From an uncultured Prevotellaceae bacterium (GTDB lineage: Bacteria > Bacteroidota > Bacteroidia > Bacteroidales > Bacteroidaceae), in contig CADAAR010000002.1 of assembly GCA_902785945.1 (NCBI GenBank), forward strand, positions 135,743 to 199,742: 64,000 bases of DNA, written 5' to 3'. Below the pieces are notes generated by a model, which saw nothing but the letters and a program-made list of their open reading frames with translations, was not told the DNA's origin and searched no databases. Position 1 is the first letter of the stretch; each line of letters opens with the position of its first letter. The translations under genes were made by a program, and so were the position numbers. Below, piece by piece: positions 23,301-31,715 of the stretch.

Positions 23301-26300
23301 CGGTCCTGAGCACCCTGCATCACCATGCGGCTTCCCCACACACCACAGAAGTCGGAACGCTGAATGGAGTTCATCAAGCGGCCTGCATAAACGGGGAGTA
23401 CACCACTCTCTTCCCAATAGGGACTGCCATTATTAGGATTTGGAACCCATTCGCCCTTTTCTGCGTCATATATAAGAATGTCGGTAGAGCCGTCTTTGAC
23501 AGATTTCCTTTTGGGTTTTCCGTTCTCCATGACGATATTACCTTGCGCGTCTGTCACATCGATGACAAACAGGGTCTGCATCTCGTCGGCAGTGATGGTG
23601 GAGGCATTGGTAGTAACGCCTTCTTCTGTCTTTTTCTTCCTATACTGAGTGCCTTCCTTGTCTTGACAGTCTTTGAGACATGTGTATTTCAGCTCGTAGT
23701 AGTCAGCTTCGCGGTCGGGCAATGCGTGGTAAGCATCGATGTCAATCGATTTAGCTATGGAATAATAGTCGGTACCGTAATTTGTGATGTTCAGTTCACG
23801 ATAGCCATCGACCAACGTCAGGTTACCGTCACCATAGAGACCACCGGTGTGTCGGGTTCCCAGCGTGATCATGTCACGGTGGAAGATGTCGTTGACAGAG
23901 GCGGTGGCATTACCGAACACTGAGGCAGTGTTAGCGTTAGTCGACAATGAGCCGGATGGTGTGTTACCACCGGCAAAGACAGCATTATGGATGATGATAC
24001 CAGTGTCGTCCAGACAACTCCATTTGTCGCTATCGGTATCCTTGTTCTTCAAGGTGTTGAGGTCAGCAATAGGCACATAGTCGCCAACATCATAGTTATG
24101 GCCATTAATGGTTACTGCCGACTTGACTTTCAGATGGGGCTCCACCAGCACCTTACAGTCCTCAGTGAAGATATTTTCTTCGCCATCCATAATGAAATCT
24201 TCTACTGCTACTCCGTCCCACTTATGCTTGAAGTAGTAGCCCTGATGGGCATCAGCTCCATAGCGTTCACCAATCTTTACGCCCTTGCCGAAACTGCCGT
24301 CAGGATTCTCGTAGGCACTATATACGAATCCCTCATCACCGCCACCGAAGACGTTACCGTTACCTTCGGCCACAGCTGATACCGAACCTATCTCTCCACC
24401 GTGGATGTGTACCTCAGTCTGACCAAATACGTAGCCGTCGCTATTGAGCGAACCGTGACCACCCAGGTTGTCGGTACCACGGCCACCGCCAAACACATTA
24501 CGGTATACATGACCGCCGAAGATCTCAATGTTCGTCTTGCCAGGGCGGTAGAGGCCCGCCAAAGAATACTTGGTCTTACCGTCGACAGTGGTCTTACTGA
24601 TGTTACCACGACCGATAGCGGCAATCTCACCACCGCCAAAGACGCTACCACGTACAGAACCGCCGTAAAGTTTCACACGCGTCTTGTCAACCGTACTGTT
24701 ATCAATATAACCGCCACCGAACAGACAACCGGCATCCTTGAGTAAAGTGTTGGGCGTGGGCTTGGTATCGTCTTCTAACTTCTCTACATATTGACTGCCG
24801 TCATACTGATAACCCACATAACCGTTGTACATCGTCAGATGGGCCGTTCCAAAGACGGCACCACCCTCACCGCCACCATAGGCATTACGCTGCACGGTGG
24901 GGAAGCCGCTGGTGAAAGTCGAACCGTTCACATCTCCAATGACCACATGCGTCTCGCCGAGGACATCGTTAGCAGGCGATGAACTGATAGCCCCATTGTG
25001 ATAACCTACATCACCTTTCCAACCGCCGCCATAGACATTTCGACAGGAACCACCTTTGACGTAGGCATTAGCCGAAGCGGTGAAACCAGTGGTATTGTTG
25101 GTAGCATTATAGGCACCCACGCCGAAGAGATCGTATACCGCACCAGTGGTACCGGCTGCATAGATGTCTTTTTGAACCGTACCGCCAAGCAGGGCTATAT
25201 AGGTAGTGCCATATACATCACCACTAAGCGCAAGGTCTTTATCTCCCAAACCGCCGCCGTAGGCATAGCCTACCACGGTGGCACCCTCGTGGATGCGGAC
25301 GTTGGCATTGTACTTTTTGAACACCCGTGCCTTGTCTTCCTCTGCATAACCGGTGAAGTCGCGGTCATCCATATCAGCATCGTGGGTAACGAGTGCTGTA
25401 TTGGTGAGGTTCGTCCAAGCGTTAGTGGCGTATGTATTGAATTCTGTCGTGGGTTTATAATAATCACCTAATGTCCAGGCATCAGCCCAATCTGCAGCCC
25501 AGCGGGCTTTCAGTTCAGCAGTATTCGGAATACGCTTGCCGTCTGTCAGTGTCCATTTACTGGAGTCTTTCCAATAAGGGTCATCTGTCGCAATCTGATT
25601 CGACGGACCATCCTTATACAGTTGCATATATTTCTGCAAACTCTCGGCGTTGAGCACATGTCCCATCTCGCCACCACCATAGACCTCATAGACCTTGGCA
25701 CCATTTTCCAGGTTTACCTCTGTGTATTCCGACCAAGTGTCCAGACCTTTTCCTGCGCCATAGACTGTGGCGAGATAGCCTTTTTCTTTATTCGACCATA
25801 CAGGCGAAGAAATGTTCACCTTGGCATAGAGCGTGCGGCGTTCGTTATTGTTACCGCCATAGACAGAACCCGACACACGGGCTTCTTCATTCGTGTTTCG
25901 ATAATTCACGTTGGACTCGTATACATCACAAGGTGGGAGAATCTGCGTGCCATATGCACCACCAAAGATATTACCAACCTTGATAGTGGATACCGCTGGC
26001 ACATTGATGACGGTTCGAGCCGTAATACCTTCGTTATAGCTGCCACCATAGACCGCGTTTATCTTTCCATGTATCAGATCTACAATGGCTGAGAGCTGAT
26101 CAGAATTGAACGTGTCTTCAAATGTATCAGCTTTTCTAAAGCGCATGCCCAGGCCGTTATAACTGCCTGAACCAAAGACATCGACAGCCTCGTATTTCTC
26201 CACACCATCAGGGATGTCGATGAGCACATAGCTCTGGTCTTGCGACTTGTCACCGTCACGGTTCTTGGGATAGCCAGTACCACCGCCAAAGATGCCCTTG

Positions 26301-29300
26301 ATGTAATTCTGGCCATTGGTGTTAGGACGGATATTCACGAAAGAGTTGGGAAGATAAGGCATTTTGCTACCTTCATACTTCTCCAGGGCATAGTTATAAT
26401 AGCCGTAGTTACCACCAAAGATGGTGTCAACACGTCCCTGCAGATACTCAACATAGGATGCAGACTTCAGCACACCAGGCTCAACATTCGTGGGGTTACC
26501 ATGAAGCGATCCACCGTCGGAAGCAAAATTGCGGATGCGGCTGATGTAATTGAAGCCATCTTCGTATTCACCATAAATGGTGCCGCCGAAATCATTGCCG
26601 CCATAGACAATATCCTTAATCCACGGGAAGCCATCCTTATAACCGCCATTACCATTGGGCTGTCGGCCAATATACACTTCAGTATGACCTAAGATGTCGG
26701 CTTCAGTTGCACCGCCAAAAGCATCGTATACGCGACCATTGCCCAGATTGACATACGTGTTGCCACATACGTCACCCTCGTTACCGCCGCCATAAATAAA
26801 TTCAGTCTCGGCAAGGCTTTGACTTGTTCCATCAGAAGAATAGATAGGCGATGTACCATTCAAGTTGACAGTACAGCTATAGGCGGGGTTAAAGACATAC
26901 TTCTGGTCAACAACCAGGCCTTGATTGTCATATTCATTGACTTTCTTACCAACCACGCCTTCCTCGCCACCGCCATAAATCTGGAAAGCGTAACCATTGT
27001 TCAGGTTGACCGCCGTGCTGCCCCATATCTCGGTATCTTTACCACAACCGGCACCGAACACCGACAAAGCCACAGCCATCACATCATTGCGCTGATTTTC
27101 AAAATCAACACCCGGTTTGTCTCTTCCGTTAGAACCTGTCCCCGTACCGAACACCTCATCCTTCCTTAAAACGTCCTCATTGATGTTGATAATGACATTT
27201 CCGTTCACATGGCCGCTGTTATAGCAACCGCCATAGACGTTACCGCCTAACAGACGGGTGTCCTTATCAACAGCACTATTTTCAACAGGTATAAAGTCTT
27301 TGTCCTCATCACTCCATTTGTTTGTGTTCCAGATAAGCATGGTCTTATCGTCATTCCATCGCAGCGGCGTAATGGTCAGGTTCTCAAGGTCAATCTGTAG
27401 GCGGTCTTTAGGTTTTCCTTTGTTGTCAAGGAAGTCAGGACGCTCATTATCAGCTCCCAAGACGCCACCCTCATATGCAGCGTTATAAGTGCCGGCTGAT
27501 ACATTAGCGTTATTGCAGCCGCCAACGAACTTCTCGAAGATATTCAGACGCCGATCAATCTTATAGGTGTTCTTGCCGGGAATAGCCATACTACCCACAT
27601 TACCACCACAATAGAAGGAGCCAATATAACTCGAGTTATCAACATATTTGGCATCAAACACGATCTTTGGCTGCAAATCCATCGCCACGCCTTCCATGTA
27701 GTTAGCAAAAATGGTGGGTTCTTTCAAATTCAAATTCGATGAAGCATAGTCCTCTACACCCTCATAAACATTAGCATATAGCTTCAGTATATCCTCATCC
27801 ACCATTTTAGTTCCATTGTTACCAAGGAACACCTTGTCGGCAATCACATAAGAACCCAGCTTCAGCTCCACTAAAGGATTGGTTTTCTTGGTATCCAATG
27901 TCGCACAGTTACCACCTAAATAGACGGAACCTTTAATAATGGTGAAATCTTCAGGATTGGGGCCTTTGCCCATCAGACGGATAGACACCTGCTCAGCATT
28001 GGGGCGGAAAGCATTAAGATCATGAATGTCAGTGTCAGAGCCATAGTAGAAGTCGCTACAGTCACCGTCATCCCTTCTGTCTGTATAGGCATAAGCACCG
28101 TTGCCACCACCATAGACGTCACCACGGATGGAGGTATAGATACCAATAGCATTACCGCCATATACAGTGCCTGTCACGTCGTTACCGCCATAGACATTGT
28201 TGATATCGCCTCCACGAATCAGCACACGTGCCGACAACTCATTGGGGAAATTATAGCCAGGCAGGTTCGATGTAGGCGTATAGACACCGTTCACTCTCGG
28301 TTCTACGTCGGCCATACGGCAACCGCCATAGACGTTTTCGACAACCAAAGGATTGGCATTTTTCGATAGCGGATCTATCTCCAACAGCAGGCCCTCAGGA
28401 CTGGTCATCGTTCCTTGGTTTCCGCCGGAATAGAGGTCGCGAATGATGCCCTGCTGGAGGTTCCAAGTCGGACGGATGGCCATTTCGGCCTTGTTATTAC
28501 CACCGAAGACGCGGGCATGGTTGAATTCAAAACTGGTGATGTTAGTCTGGAACGTACTGAGTTTGACCATCGACTTCAGATCGTTAAAGACTGCTTCAAC
28601 GGTTTTACCCGATGCTGCGGCTTGTGCCGTTACAAACTTCATACAGTCATCGCTCTCGTTGTCAATATTGATGGTTGTATTGACTTTCACCGTGGCATTG
28701 TTGCCGCCGCCATAAACGTGGGCGATATTACCACCCTTGATTTCCAGATAGGTCTTATCCAACTCAGGAAGATAGGACTTATCCTTGCCAACGGTGATGG
28801 TGGCGATGGGCGCATCACCATCTTTTTGGGGTAATTGATAGACATTATATGTCTTTGTTTCGTCAGTTCCGCTTGCAACGTCCTCTTCATACTGGTATTC
28901 GCCGTTGCCGCCGCCGAAAAGACTACCGATGGTAATCCACTTGTCTTCAACGGTCTTAGAATCGGCGACTTTCGTAGAACGGCTGGTAGCGACGAAAGTC
29001 TTCCACGAGTTGTCGATGACGTTCGTCTTTTTATTATACTCTTCCTGTGTCAGACCTAAAGCCGTTAACGCTTCTTCTGTTTTTTCCGACCGCACGTTCT
29101 GTAGTTCTTCAGGAACAGTAGTCTCTTCACCTGACTGACCAATGGTACCCGCAATGTCATTACCGCCATAGACGCTGGAAATAGTGATATTGTCGGAAGC
29201 ATGCTCACCATCAACGTTCACGAATGTGCGACCACCAACGTTGGCCATACGGGCTCCACCGAAAGTGTTGTTGACGTCGCCGCTATAGACGGTGACGGTC

Positions 29301-29419
29301 GTGTTGCCACCAACGGCTCCCTTGTTGCCACCGCCATATACGTTACCACGTACTTTCTGAGCCTGTGCAACAGCCGTACACAGGAGCAATATCATCAATA
29401 TGGTGGCAATTCTCTTCAT
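17393..29419 (-). CDS. Giant secreted repeat protein with T9SS-like C-terminal tail (4008 aa)
   Basis: The protein starts with a classical signal peptide (cleavage AQA|QKV after residue 20). Residues 20-1850 hold about 37 [V/I/A]-[Y/F]-G-G-[G/N] units, a probable parallel beta-solenoid. Residues about 1775-2950 contain a different degenerate module with a Y-x-V-G-[D/E]-x-[I/L] core followed by Y-x-x-L-P-x-x-[E/Q]-Q/R (for example near residues 1776, 2820 and 2933). A GLUG-like segment (NGTFHGDGHTISGL) lies near residue 3200. The last ~70 residues, with DFSGMYIV and a final KKVEVKK, resemble a Por-secretion (T9SS) sorting domain, although the usual YPNP start is missing. It follows the fimbrillin lipoprotein gene by 9 bp and precedes the second giant by 18 bp. 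No enzyme signature was found. A role as surface or pilus-tip adhesin is inferred from position. Confidence 0.85.
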   Translation of the reverse strand: MKRIATILMILLLCTAVAQAQKVRGNVYGGGNKGAVGGNTTVTVYSGDVNNTFGGARMANVGGRTFVNVDGEHASDNITISSVYGGNDIAGTIGQSGEETTVPEELQNVRSEKTEEALTALGLTQEEYNKKTNVIDNSWKTFVATSRSTKVADSKTVEDKWITIGSLFGGGNGEYQYEEDVASGTDETKTYNVYQLPQKDGDAPIATITVGKDKSYLPELDKTYLEIKGGNIAHVYGGGNNATVKVNTTINIDNESDDCMKFVTAQAAASGKTVEAVFNDLKSMVKLSTFQTNITSFEFNHARVFGGNNKAEMAIRPTWNLQQGIIRDLYSGGNQGTMTSPEGLLLEIDPLSKNANPLVVENVYGGCRMADVEPRVNGVYTPTSNLPGYNFPNELSARVLIRGGDINNVYGGNDVTGTVYGGNAIGIYTSIRGDVYGGGNGAYAYTDRRDDGDCSDFYYGSDTDIHDLNAFRPNAEQVSIRLMGKGPNPEDFTIIKGSVYLGGNCATLDTKKTNPLVELKLGSYVIADKVFLGNNGTKMVDEDILKLYANVYEGVEDYASSNLNLKEPTIFANYMEGVAMDLQPKIVFDAKYVDNSSYIGSFYCGGNVGSMAIPGKNTYKIDRRLNIFEKFVGGCNNANVSAGTYNAAYEGGVLGADNERPDFLDNKGKPKDRLQIDLENLTITPLRWNDDKTMLIWNTNKWSDEDKDFIPVENSAVDKDTRLLGGNVYGGCYNSGHVNGNVIININEDVLRKDEVFGTGTGSNGRDKPGVDFENQRNDVMAVALSVFGAGCGKDTEIWGSTAVNLNNGYAFQIYGGGEEGVVGKKVNEYDNQGLVVDQKYVFNPAYSCTVNLNGTSPIYSSDGTSQSLAETEFIYGGGNEGDVCGNTYVNLGNGRVYDAFGGATEADILGHTEVYIGRQPNGNGGYKDGFPWIKDIVYGGNDFGGTIYGEYEDGFNYISRIRNFASDGGSLHGNPTNVEPGVLKSASYVEYLQGRVDTIFGGNYGYYNYALEKYEGSKMPYLPNSFVNIRPNTNGQNYIKGIFGGGTGYPKNRDGDKSQDQSYVLIDIPDGVEKYEAVDVFGSGSYNGLGMRFRKADTFEDTFNSDQLSAIVDLIHGKINAVYGGSYNEGITARTVINVPAVSTIKVGNIFGGAYGTQILPPCDVYESNVNYRNTNEEARVSGSVYGGNNNERRTLYAKVNISSPVWSNKEKGYLATVYGAGKGLDTWSEYTEVNLENGAKVYEVYGGGEMGHVLNAESLQKYMQLYKDGPSNQIATDDPYWKDSSKWTLTDGKRIPNTAELKARWAADWADAWTLGDYYKPTTEFNTYATNAWTNLTNTALVTHDADMDDRDFTGYAEEDKARVFKKYNANVRIHEGATVVGYAYGGGLGDKDLALSGDVYGTTYIALLGGTVQKDIYAAGTTGAVYDLFGVGAYNATNNTTGFTASANAYVKGGSCRNVYGGGWKGDVGYHNGAISSSPANDVLGETHVVIGDVNGSTFTSGFPTVQRNAYGGGEGGAVFGTAHLTMYNGYVGYQYDGSQYVEKLEDDTKPTPNTLLKDAGCLFGGGYIDNSTVDKTRVKLYGGSVRGSVFGGGEIAAIGRGNISKTTVDGKTKYSLAGLYRPGKTNIEIFGGHVYRNVFGGGRGTDNLGGHGSLNSDGYVFGQTEVHIHGGEIGSVSAVAEGNGNVFGGGDEGFVYSAYENPDGSFGKGVKIGERYGADAHQGYYFKHKWDGVAVEDFIMDGEENIFTEDCKVLVEPHLKVKSAVTINGHNYDVGDYVPIADLNTLKNKDTDSDKWSCLDDTGIIIHNAVFAGGNTPSGSLSTNANTASVFGNATASVNDIFHRDMITLGTRHTGGLYGDGNLTLVDGYRELNITNYGTDYYSIAKSIDIDAYHALPDREADYYELKYTCLKDCQDKEGTQYRKKKTEEGVTTNASTITADEMQTLFVIDVTDAQGNIVMENGKPKRKSVKDGSTDILIYDAEKGEWVPNPNNGSPYWEESGVLPVYAGRLMNSIQRSDFCGVWGSRMVMQGAQDRVPEEVDYTNYTINRVREVSLNKKTSAAGDNVVHGNYFGIYNIVNYLGALTSDVDFGDDTSRPYARTTDNSDEAKYKCEANGKAYGTASFYDWKKQFSTDRKRNNGNSHNKVALASGVYLELTTEESTGNGLYDKVWGPITGVIELDLINVSTGIGGGFVYAKNQHGVRTKSGHKNTTLTALNDGAVTQWDYNYSETENDANQMAWETSGNFVHSTQTIIDDCYNVSNRYMGEGKMPAHYWYIKGSVYVYDQYISAYTGVPNAYSETVDIPLTIAAASHGKMKLLDIMPNRYAYYASPGVKLEDNKKLVINEKTYYKNDPISYWDWYLLSKSEKDLFVEKTFVNCITCKIDGKEYEAGTYVMTDAEFAAYKNSSHTYTNAEGETILDADKNAADADYIFRSSNIVSHDKGYILTYELNNPSQWDNWYTLKSGNYREKKTLAEYEAMDVNTRANYYDGPTYRLKSTYTDGMLLGQRSYKVGELIAKSIEVTYQDIKTNYSTAIPTDDDHKQAEFEEAYIVPNKITVTEGTSEHHYNPGTAVDKTFAQSQNIASDDNKAYVCTKTIQVTKEDVIYKDSKMKKSEVNAYISDVNGKMNAIKTGASDMTTEDIKALLTTGEGAITAENKKALTDLATLRDELKTNLVEAYYCKTAGLYGGNYFVSGQNYRGLEAWSSLTAADHEMFEYNYDALDVLIDPNYSGREGQKYQYDGNYTSEEAVRDATNGNKAGYSVPQSVDYTASYNGKDADPTETAEGVNNGKKYMTAATTIVPSGKVYVGDELTRDQYEALPNEQRHYAPIAVKAGTNIYYVVNTAFQIGSTPYAVGETISGESFNGLPSAEQANITTLSFATTPTVDQTIYYCRESYTPSVTTNTLSGISGAGTGAAGSLGTLIGESQYKELPNQQRNFTIHGISPTETSTLYVSRESNIYDLSKEKIITVIYEYDYDETDGQGNVTPISERHVVNIHLMFKSGVPIVEDITAPDIILPGDYTTISEPDVTPGAYEVTGGGWELFESQRDAESHSNGVDYNPNDDPLYWYQDGYYVAYYAKSYAGRTYSNYVPVSVANYHDLADVMSDENKSHHMYIDNKNVKRAPKIYINDYTGSGKNGLDLFKNLYDLCLLTTPATSGALNGHALLNDRVKAGNNLEFFLRTDINHTGSWMPIASGENEPCFNGTFHGDGHTISGLTPAEGTTGSLFGKLCGNVYNLGVTGSFTGAGVADTGDGYVESCWVKSSATVNSNVMAVFGNPKRRDGENKMQLVNCYYPESNVYSEVSNVHGNATKMLDLAFYNGEVAYDLNNFYLNKRYYDSKGQTEGTLYHYFKPDDNGDLTNTTGYYPAFTSAVAQYGNIGYVEDRFADGDFRFAGGVIPDAEDEHHWVATVTDTGGQTKEDDRYSPIWPDDYIFFGQKLTYGWAATHQEVPTAVVRDGGRLSLDANANRVYRAPAYYRNSTMGVAHFNPNAYLAAKSVDGTKDAYPGMTAIDFAGCDDTTIALGRSGSWFYPPLLDDEGLTGITNCDETRNLLVYAPAETANNGYANKKTYDVLNAYFIEPAFDTYYDNSDGYRIVGDAINEMSSIYGHLVQSNLKATNDHLLVDKEDFYAPFGYTFGADYRMWYQRTPDNQEYVDRKKGWQGISLPFTAELVTTHQKGEITHFYSGSEASKNGTESKIGHEYWLREFNGGSLDPNDNTIYVARFTYPKAPNIGDTKNATNTFLWDYYYKGLTGGHNQKDDNDDTYQEYYRRLRTYERYAFLSSGTPYLLGLPGVTYYEFDLSGNFVAQNTAATIDKLDKQILTFASETGTSIKASDSEMNGVKPTGSAYTFKPNYLNKTVPVNENYTLNVDGSSYDKVTGEASTVYAFRPFFTSGTADSRTRSIVFSDEQSDLKGANEHGDPREDVTGTLNIYVLKDKIYVESSLSYTTDVRVVTAAGVTVANFTVNPGQTREVQADFSGMYIVHTLDGRYTKKVEVKK
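23950..29350 (-). repeat. Coding array of VYGGG-type repeats in the first giant protein
   Basis: About 37 units of the [V/I/A/L]-[Y/F]-G-G-[G/N/A/C] motif lie between residues 27 and about 1820. Spacing is less regular than in the second giant and several long inserts interrupt the solenoid. The same unit consensus shows that the two neighbouring giants are paralogous in this part. Confidence 0.8.
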
Positions 29420-29434
29420 TCTTAACTCTTAATT
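29414..29434 (-). repeat. Heptanucleotide tandem repeat at a gene junction (3 units)
   Basis: Read on the minus strand the units are AATTAAG, AGTTAAG, AATGAAG. They contain both the TAA stop of the upstream fimbrillin gene (29429-29431) and the ATG of the giant gene (29417-29419). This is a shorter and weaker member of the heptamer family found between 40.8 and 61.7 kb. Confidence 0.5.
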
Positions 29435-30538
29435 TACAATCACCGTTGGGTTATCCAAGTCTGGGTCTGACAACATATATAAATAGGTGGGCTTGATGGT
29501 CATATTAACGTTGTATTTCCACCCACGTTGCGTTGCAACCTGACGGTCATACAGTTTGTTAATATCTATCGTATTCTCGGCCGTGCAGTCCTTTCGGATG
29601 AGATTGTCGTTCTTGTCGTAGACATCATAGACACTGGTCAAGACAAATGTAGTAATGTCTTGGGGCATAAAATGACCCATGAACGATTTAGAAACCGTGG
29701 TCAGCTCTTCGCCTGTGGAAGACTGGAAGAAAGGAGTGTCTCCCGCATCGTCACCCGTGAATTCAAATACGACGCTGCTGATCGGATTTGTGCCCTCTGT
29801 CTTATTTAGGGTAACTGTCACATTTGCCTTACTCTTCGATGTTCCACTTGCATCACTCGTCCTTAACCTAAATTCTTTCAACTTAATCGTGCGCAGGGCA
29901 TGATAGTCGGCATCCACCATTAAACTGATGCTCAGGGCACCATAGAGGTGGTCGAACATCAGGTTCACAAAATTACTGCCACTAACTTTCCCTGTGTATT
30001 TAAATGCCCCTGCTTTCATAGTACCCTCTTCTAACGGCACTCCTGCAAAATCAGGTTTGGGCTCTAACTGCAAGACACCTGTAATCACGCTGAAATCCTC
30101 AGACATTACCGAGGGTACATTATTAAATGTCAGAATAGCCCCGTCAGCGAAACTGGTATTCGGTGAGATTGTACATGAAGCATAAGCAGGCATATAGCCA
30201 TAAATATAATATTCTGTCTGATCTGTGACTTTAACCATAGAATGCCAAACCTTATCCTCATAAGTAATGAGCGTCATTTCCGTTTCGCTTGGTGTCATAA
30301 AGACACCGATGCTGGCAGAGCCGGTATATTGAGAATAACCTGATGGAACAGTAACGGCACGCGTAGTAGCAGGCCAGGAGGGGCTGGTCATGTCCTGAGT
30401 ATAAGCCGCTATCTGAAGCGTATCTGTCTCCGCCTGCAATCTGTCTGTATCATCAGAACAGGCAGCCAACAGGATGACCGCGGACATCAATATCAGCAGC
30501 CTTACGCGAAATTCATATTTATGTATCACATATTTCAT
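29429..30538 (-). CDS. Fimbrillin-family lipoprotein, probable pilus accessory/tip subunit (369 aa)
   Basis: ATG at 30538 is chosen because it gives a proper lipoprotein signal (basic n-region, hydrophobic core, LLAAC lipobox) and is preceded by AAAGGTGAT; the longer frame has no signal and overlaps the previous gene. The layout fits the Bacteroidetes Mfa-like/fimbrillin lipoproteins: a lipid-anchored precursor, two beta-rich domains, a TTRAVTVPSG segment after the lipid anchor and a late W-K-Y-N-V-N-M strand. In such pili the subunit passes the inner membrane as a lipoprotein, reaches the outer membrane and is processed at an Arg near the N-terminus; TTR|AVT is a possible site (inference). 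It is the last small subunit before the two giants. Confidence 0.75.
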   Translation of the reverse strand: MKYVIHKYEFRVRLLILMSAVILLAACSDDTDRLQAETDTLQIAAYTQDMTSPSWPATTRAVTVPSGYSQYTGSASIGVFMTPSETEMTLITYEDKVWHSMVKVTDQTEYYIYGYMPAYASCTISPNTSFADGAILTFNNVPSVMSEDFSVITGVLQLEPKPDFAGVPLEEGTMKAGAFKYTGKVSGSNFVNLMFDHLYGALSISLMVDADYHALRTIKLKEFRLRTSDASGTSKSKANVTVTLNKTEGTNPISSVVFEFTGDDAGDTPFFQSSTGEELTTVSKSFMGHFMPQDITTFVLTSVYDVYDKNDNLIRKDCTAENTIDINKLYDRQVATQRGWKYNVNMTIKPTYLYMLSDPDLDNPTVIVN

Positions 30539-30551
30539 ATCACCTTTACAT

Positions 30552-31715
30552 CTACCAATTATACACGTCATGAGATTCTGAACTGACCTCTGTCCAATTC
30601 TGGGAATAGACCGTAACAACCTTCATGCCATCTACACCATAATAAGCATAGATAATCCATGTATGGTTACGTGAGAAGTCACCGGCAGCTTTCATCTTAA
30701 ACTCAGCTTTGTAAACATCTTCGCTTATACCCTTCTTATAGCTAATGACACCCGATAATTGTTTATCAGTCTCACGCAGATAGTATGGCCCCACACCTGA
30801 CAATTTCCCGTCACTCACGCCAGCAGCAATCAGGTTCTCATAATCCTGCGCATTTTGTCCTGACTGATAGGTATATTTAAGAGGGTCATCATTCGAATTG
30901 ATATCATTCCTTAGAGGAGAGTCGCTTGGCAATAACTCCGTAACGCCATTCTCATAAATACTGCCAATATGATATAAACTATTATCGGCTTTCAAGAACA
31001 GATACTCTTCCGTTGGAATTTGGGAGATTTGTGTCTCTTGATTTTCAGAACCTAATTCTACGCCCAACTTGATGCTTGATATTTTCACGACTTCACCCGA
31101 TTTGTCTCTGCTGAAAATGAAACACAACTTTGACACCGCCCTAGTCAGTTTCACCGAGGAAATCTTAAATACGGGAGCCGAGCCAGTGACAGCTACGTCG
31201 CGCAGTACACCCGACATGGGGAGGCCTGCTCCAGGAACCGCGGCTACTAGGGAAGACAAGCCGAAATAGCTACTGCCAATCTTTGCTTCTTCCAAGGTTG
31301 CCCTAGTCGTTTCTTCCCCATAGGATAATCCACAGTTTTCTGATTTTACATTCGCCACGACATAGACATCTACAGTCGGCTTCGGGTCAGCCTTGGCGAA
31401 AGCTTCACTCACATTCAACTGATAGGTTACACCTTTGTCATCATTCAGGTTGCTAACAGTTTCGGGTTGATAATAGGAGACCAGATTTTCCGTACCATGT
31501 TCAAACACCCATATCTGAAGGCTATTGATAAGGCTCTCTTTCTCTATCGGATCAACGTTTCCGATATCACCACGGGTAACCACCGGATGGTCAGGCGAAT
31601 AGACATAGACATTGATGACCGGCTGGATCTCTTCCGGCGAATCCTCATTCTTGCTGCATGCTGCTAGCAGCAGTACGAAGAACATCAGACCTATGACTCT
31701 CAACTCACTCATCAT
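30552..31715 (-). CDS. Fimbrial minor-subunit lipoprotein (387 aa)
   Basis: The signal with lipobox LLLAAC marks an outer-membrane-routed lipoprotein. Its ATG overlaps the stop of the upstream gene (ATGA), which suggests translational coupling. A VVTRGD segment after the anchor, an internal R-A-V-S-K-L-C-F-I-F strand and a closing SRNHTWIIYAYY segment followed by a W-x-x-V tail are typical of Bacteroidetes fimbrillin or tip proteins related to Mfa4/FimE. The exact family is not certain. Its place between the second pilin-like gene and the second fimbrillin gene fits an adaptor between stalk and tip (inference). Confidence 0.75.
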   Translation of the reverse strand: MMSELRVIGLMFFVLLLAACSKNEDSPEEIQPVINVYVYSPDHPVVTRGDIGNVDPIEKESLINSLQIWVFEHGTENLVSYYQPETVSNLNDDKGVTYQLNVSEAFAKADPKPTVDVYVVANVKSENCGLSYGEETTRATLEEAKIGSSYFGLSSLVAAVPGAGLPMSGVLRDVAVTGSAPVFKISSVKLTRAVSKLCFIFSRDKSGEVVKISSIKLGVELGSENQETQISQIPTEEYLFLKADNSLYHIGSIYENGVTELLPSDSPLRNDINSNDDPLKYTYQSGQNAQDYENLIAAGVSDGKLSGVGPYYLRETDKQLSGVISYKKGISEDVYKAEFKMKAAGDFSRNHTWIIYAYYGVDGMKVVTVYSQNWTEVSSESHDVYNW

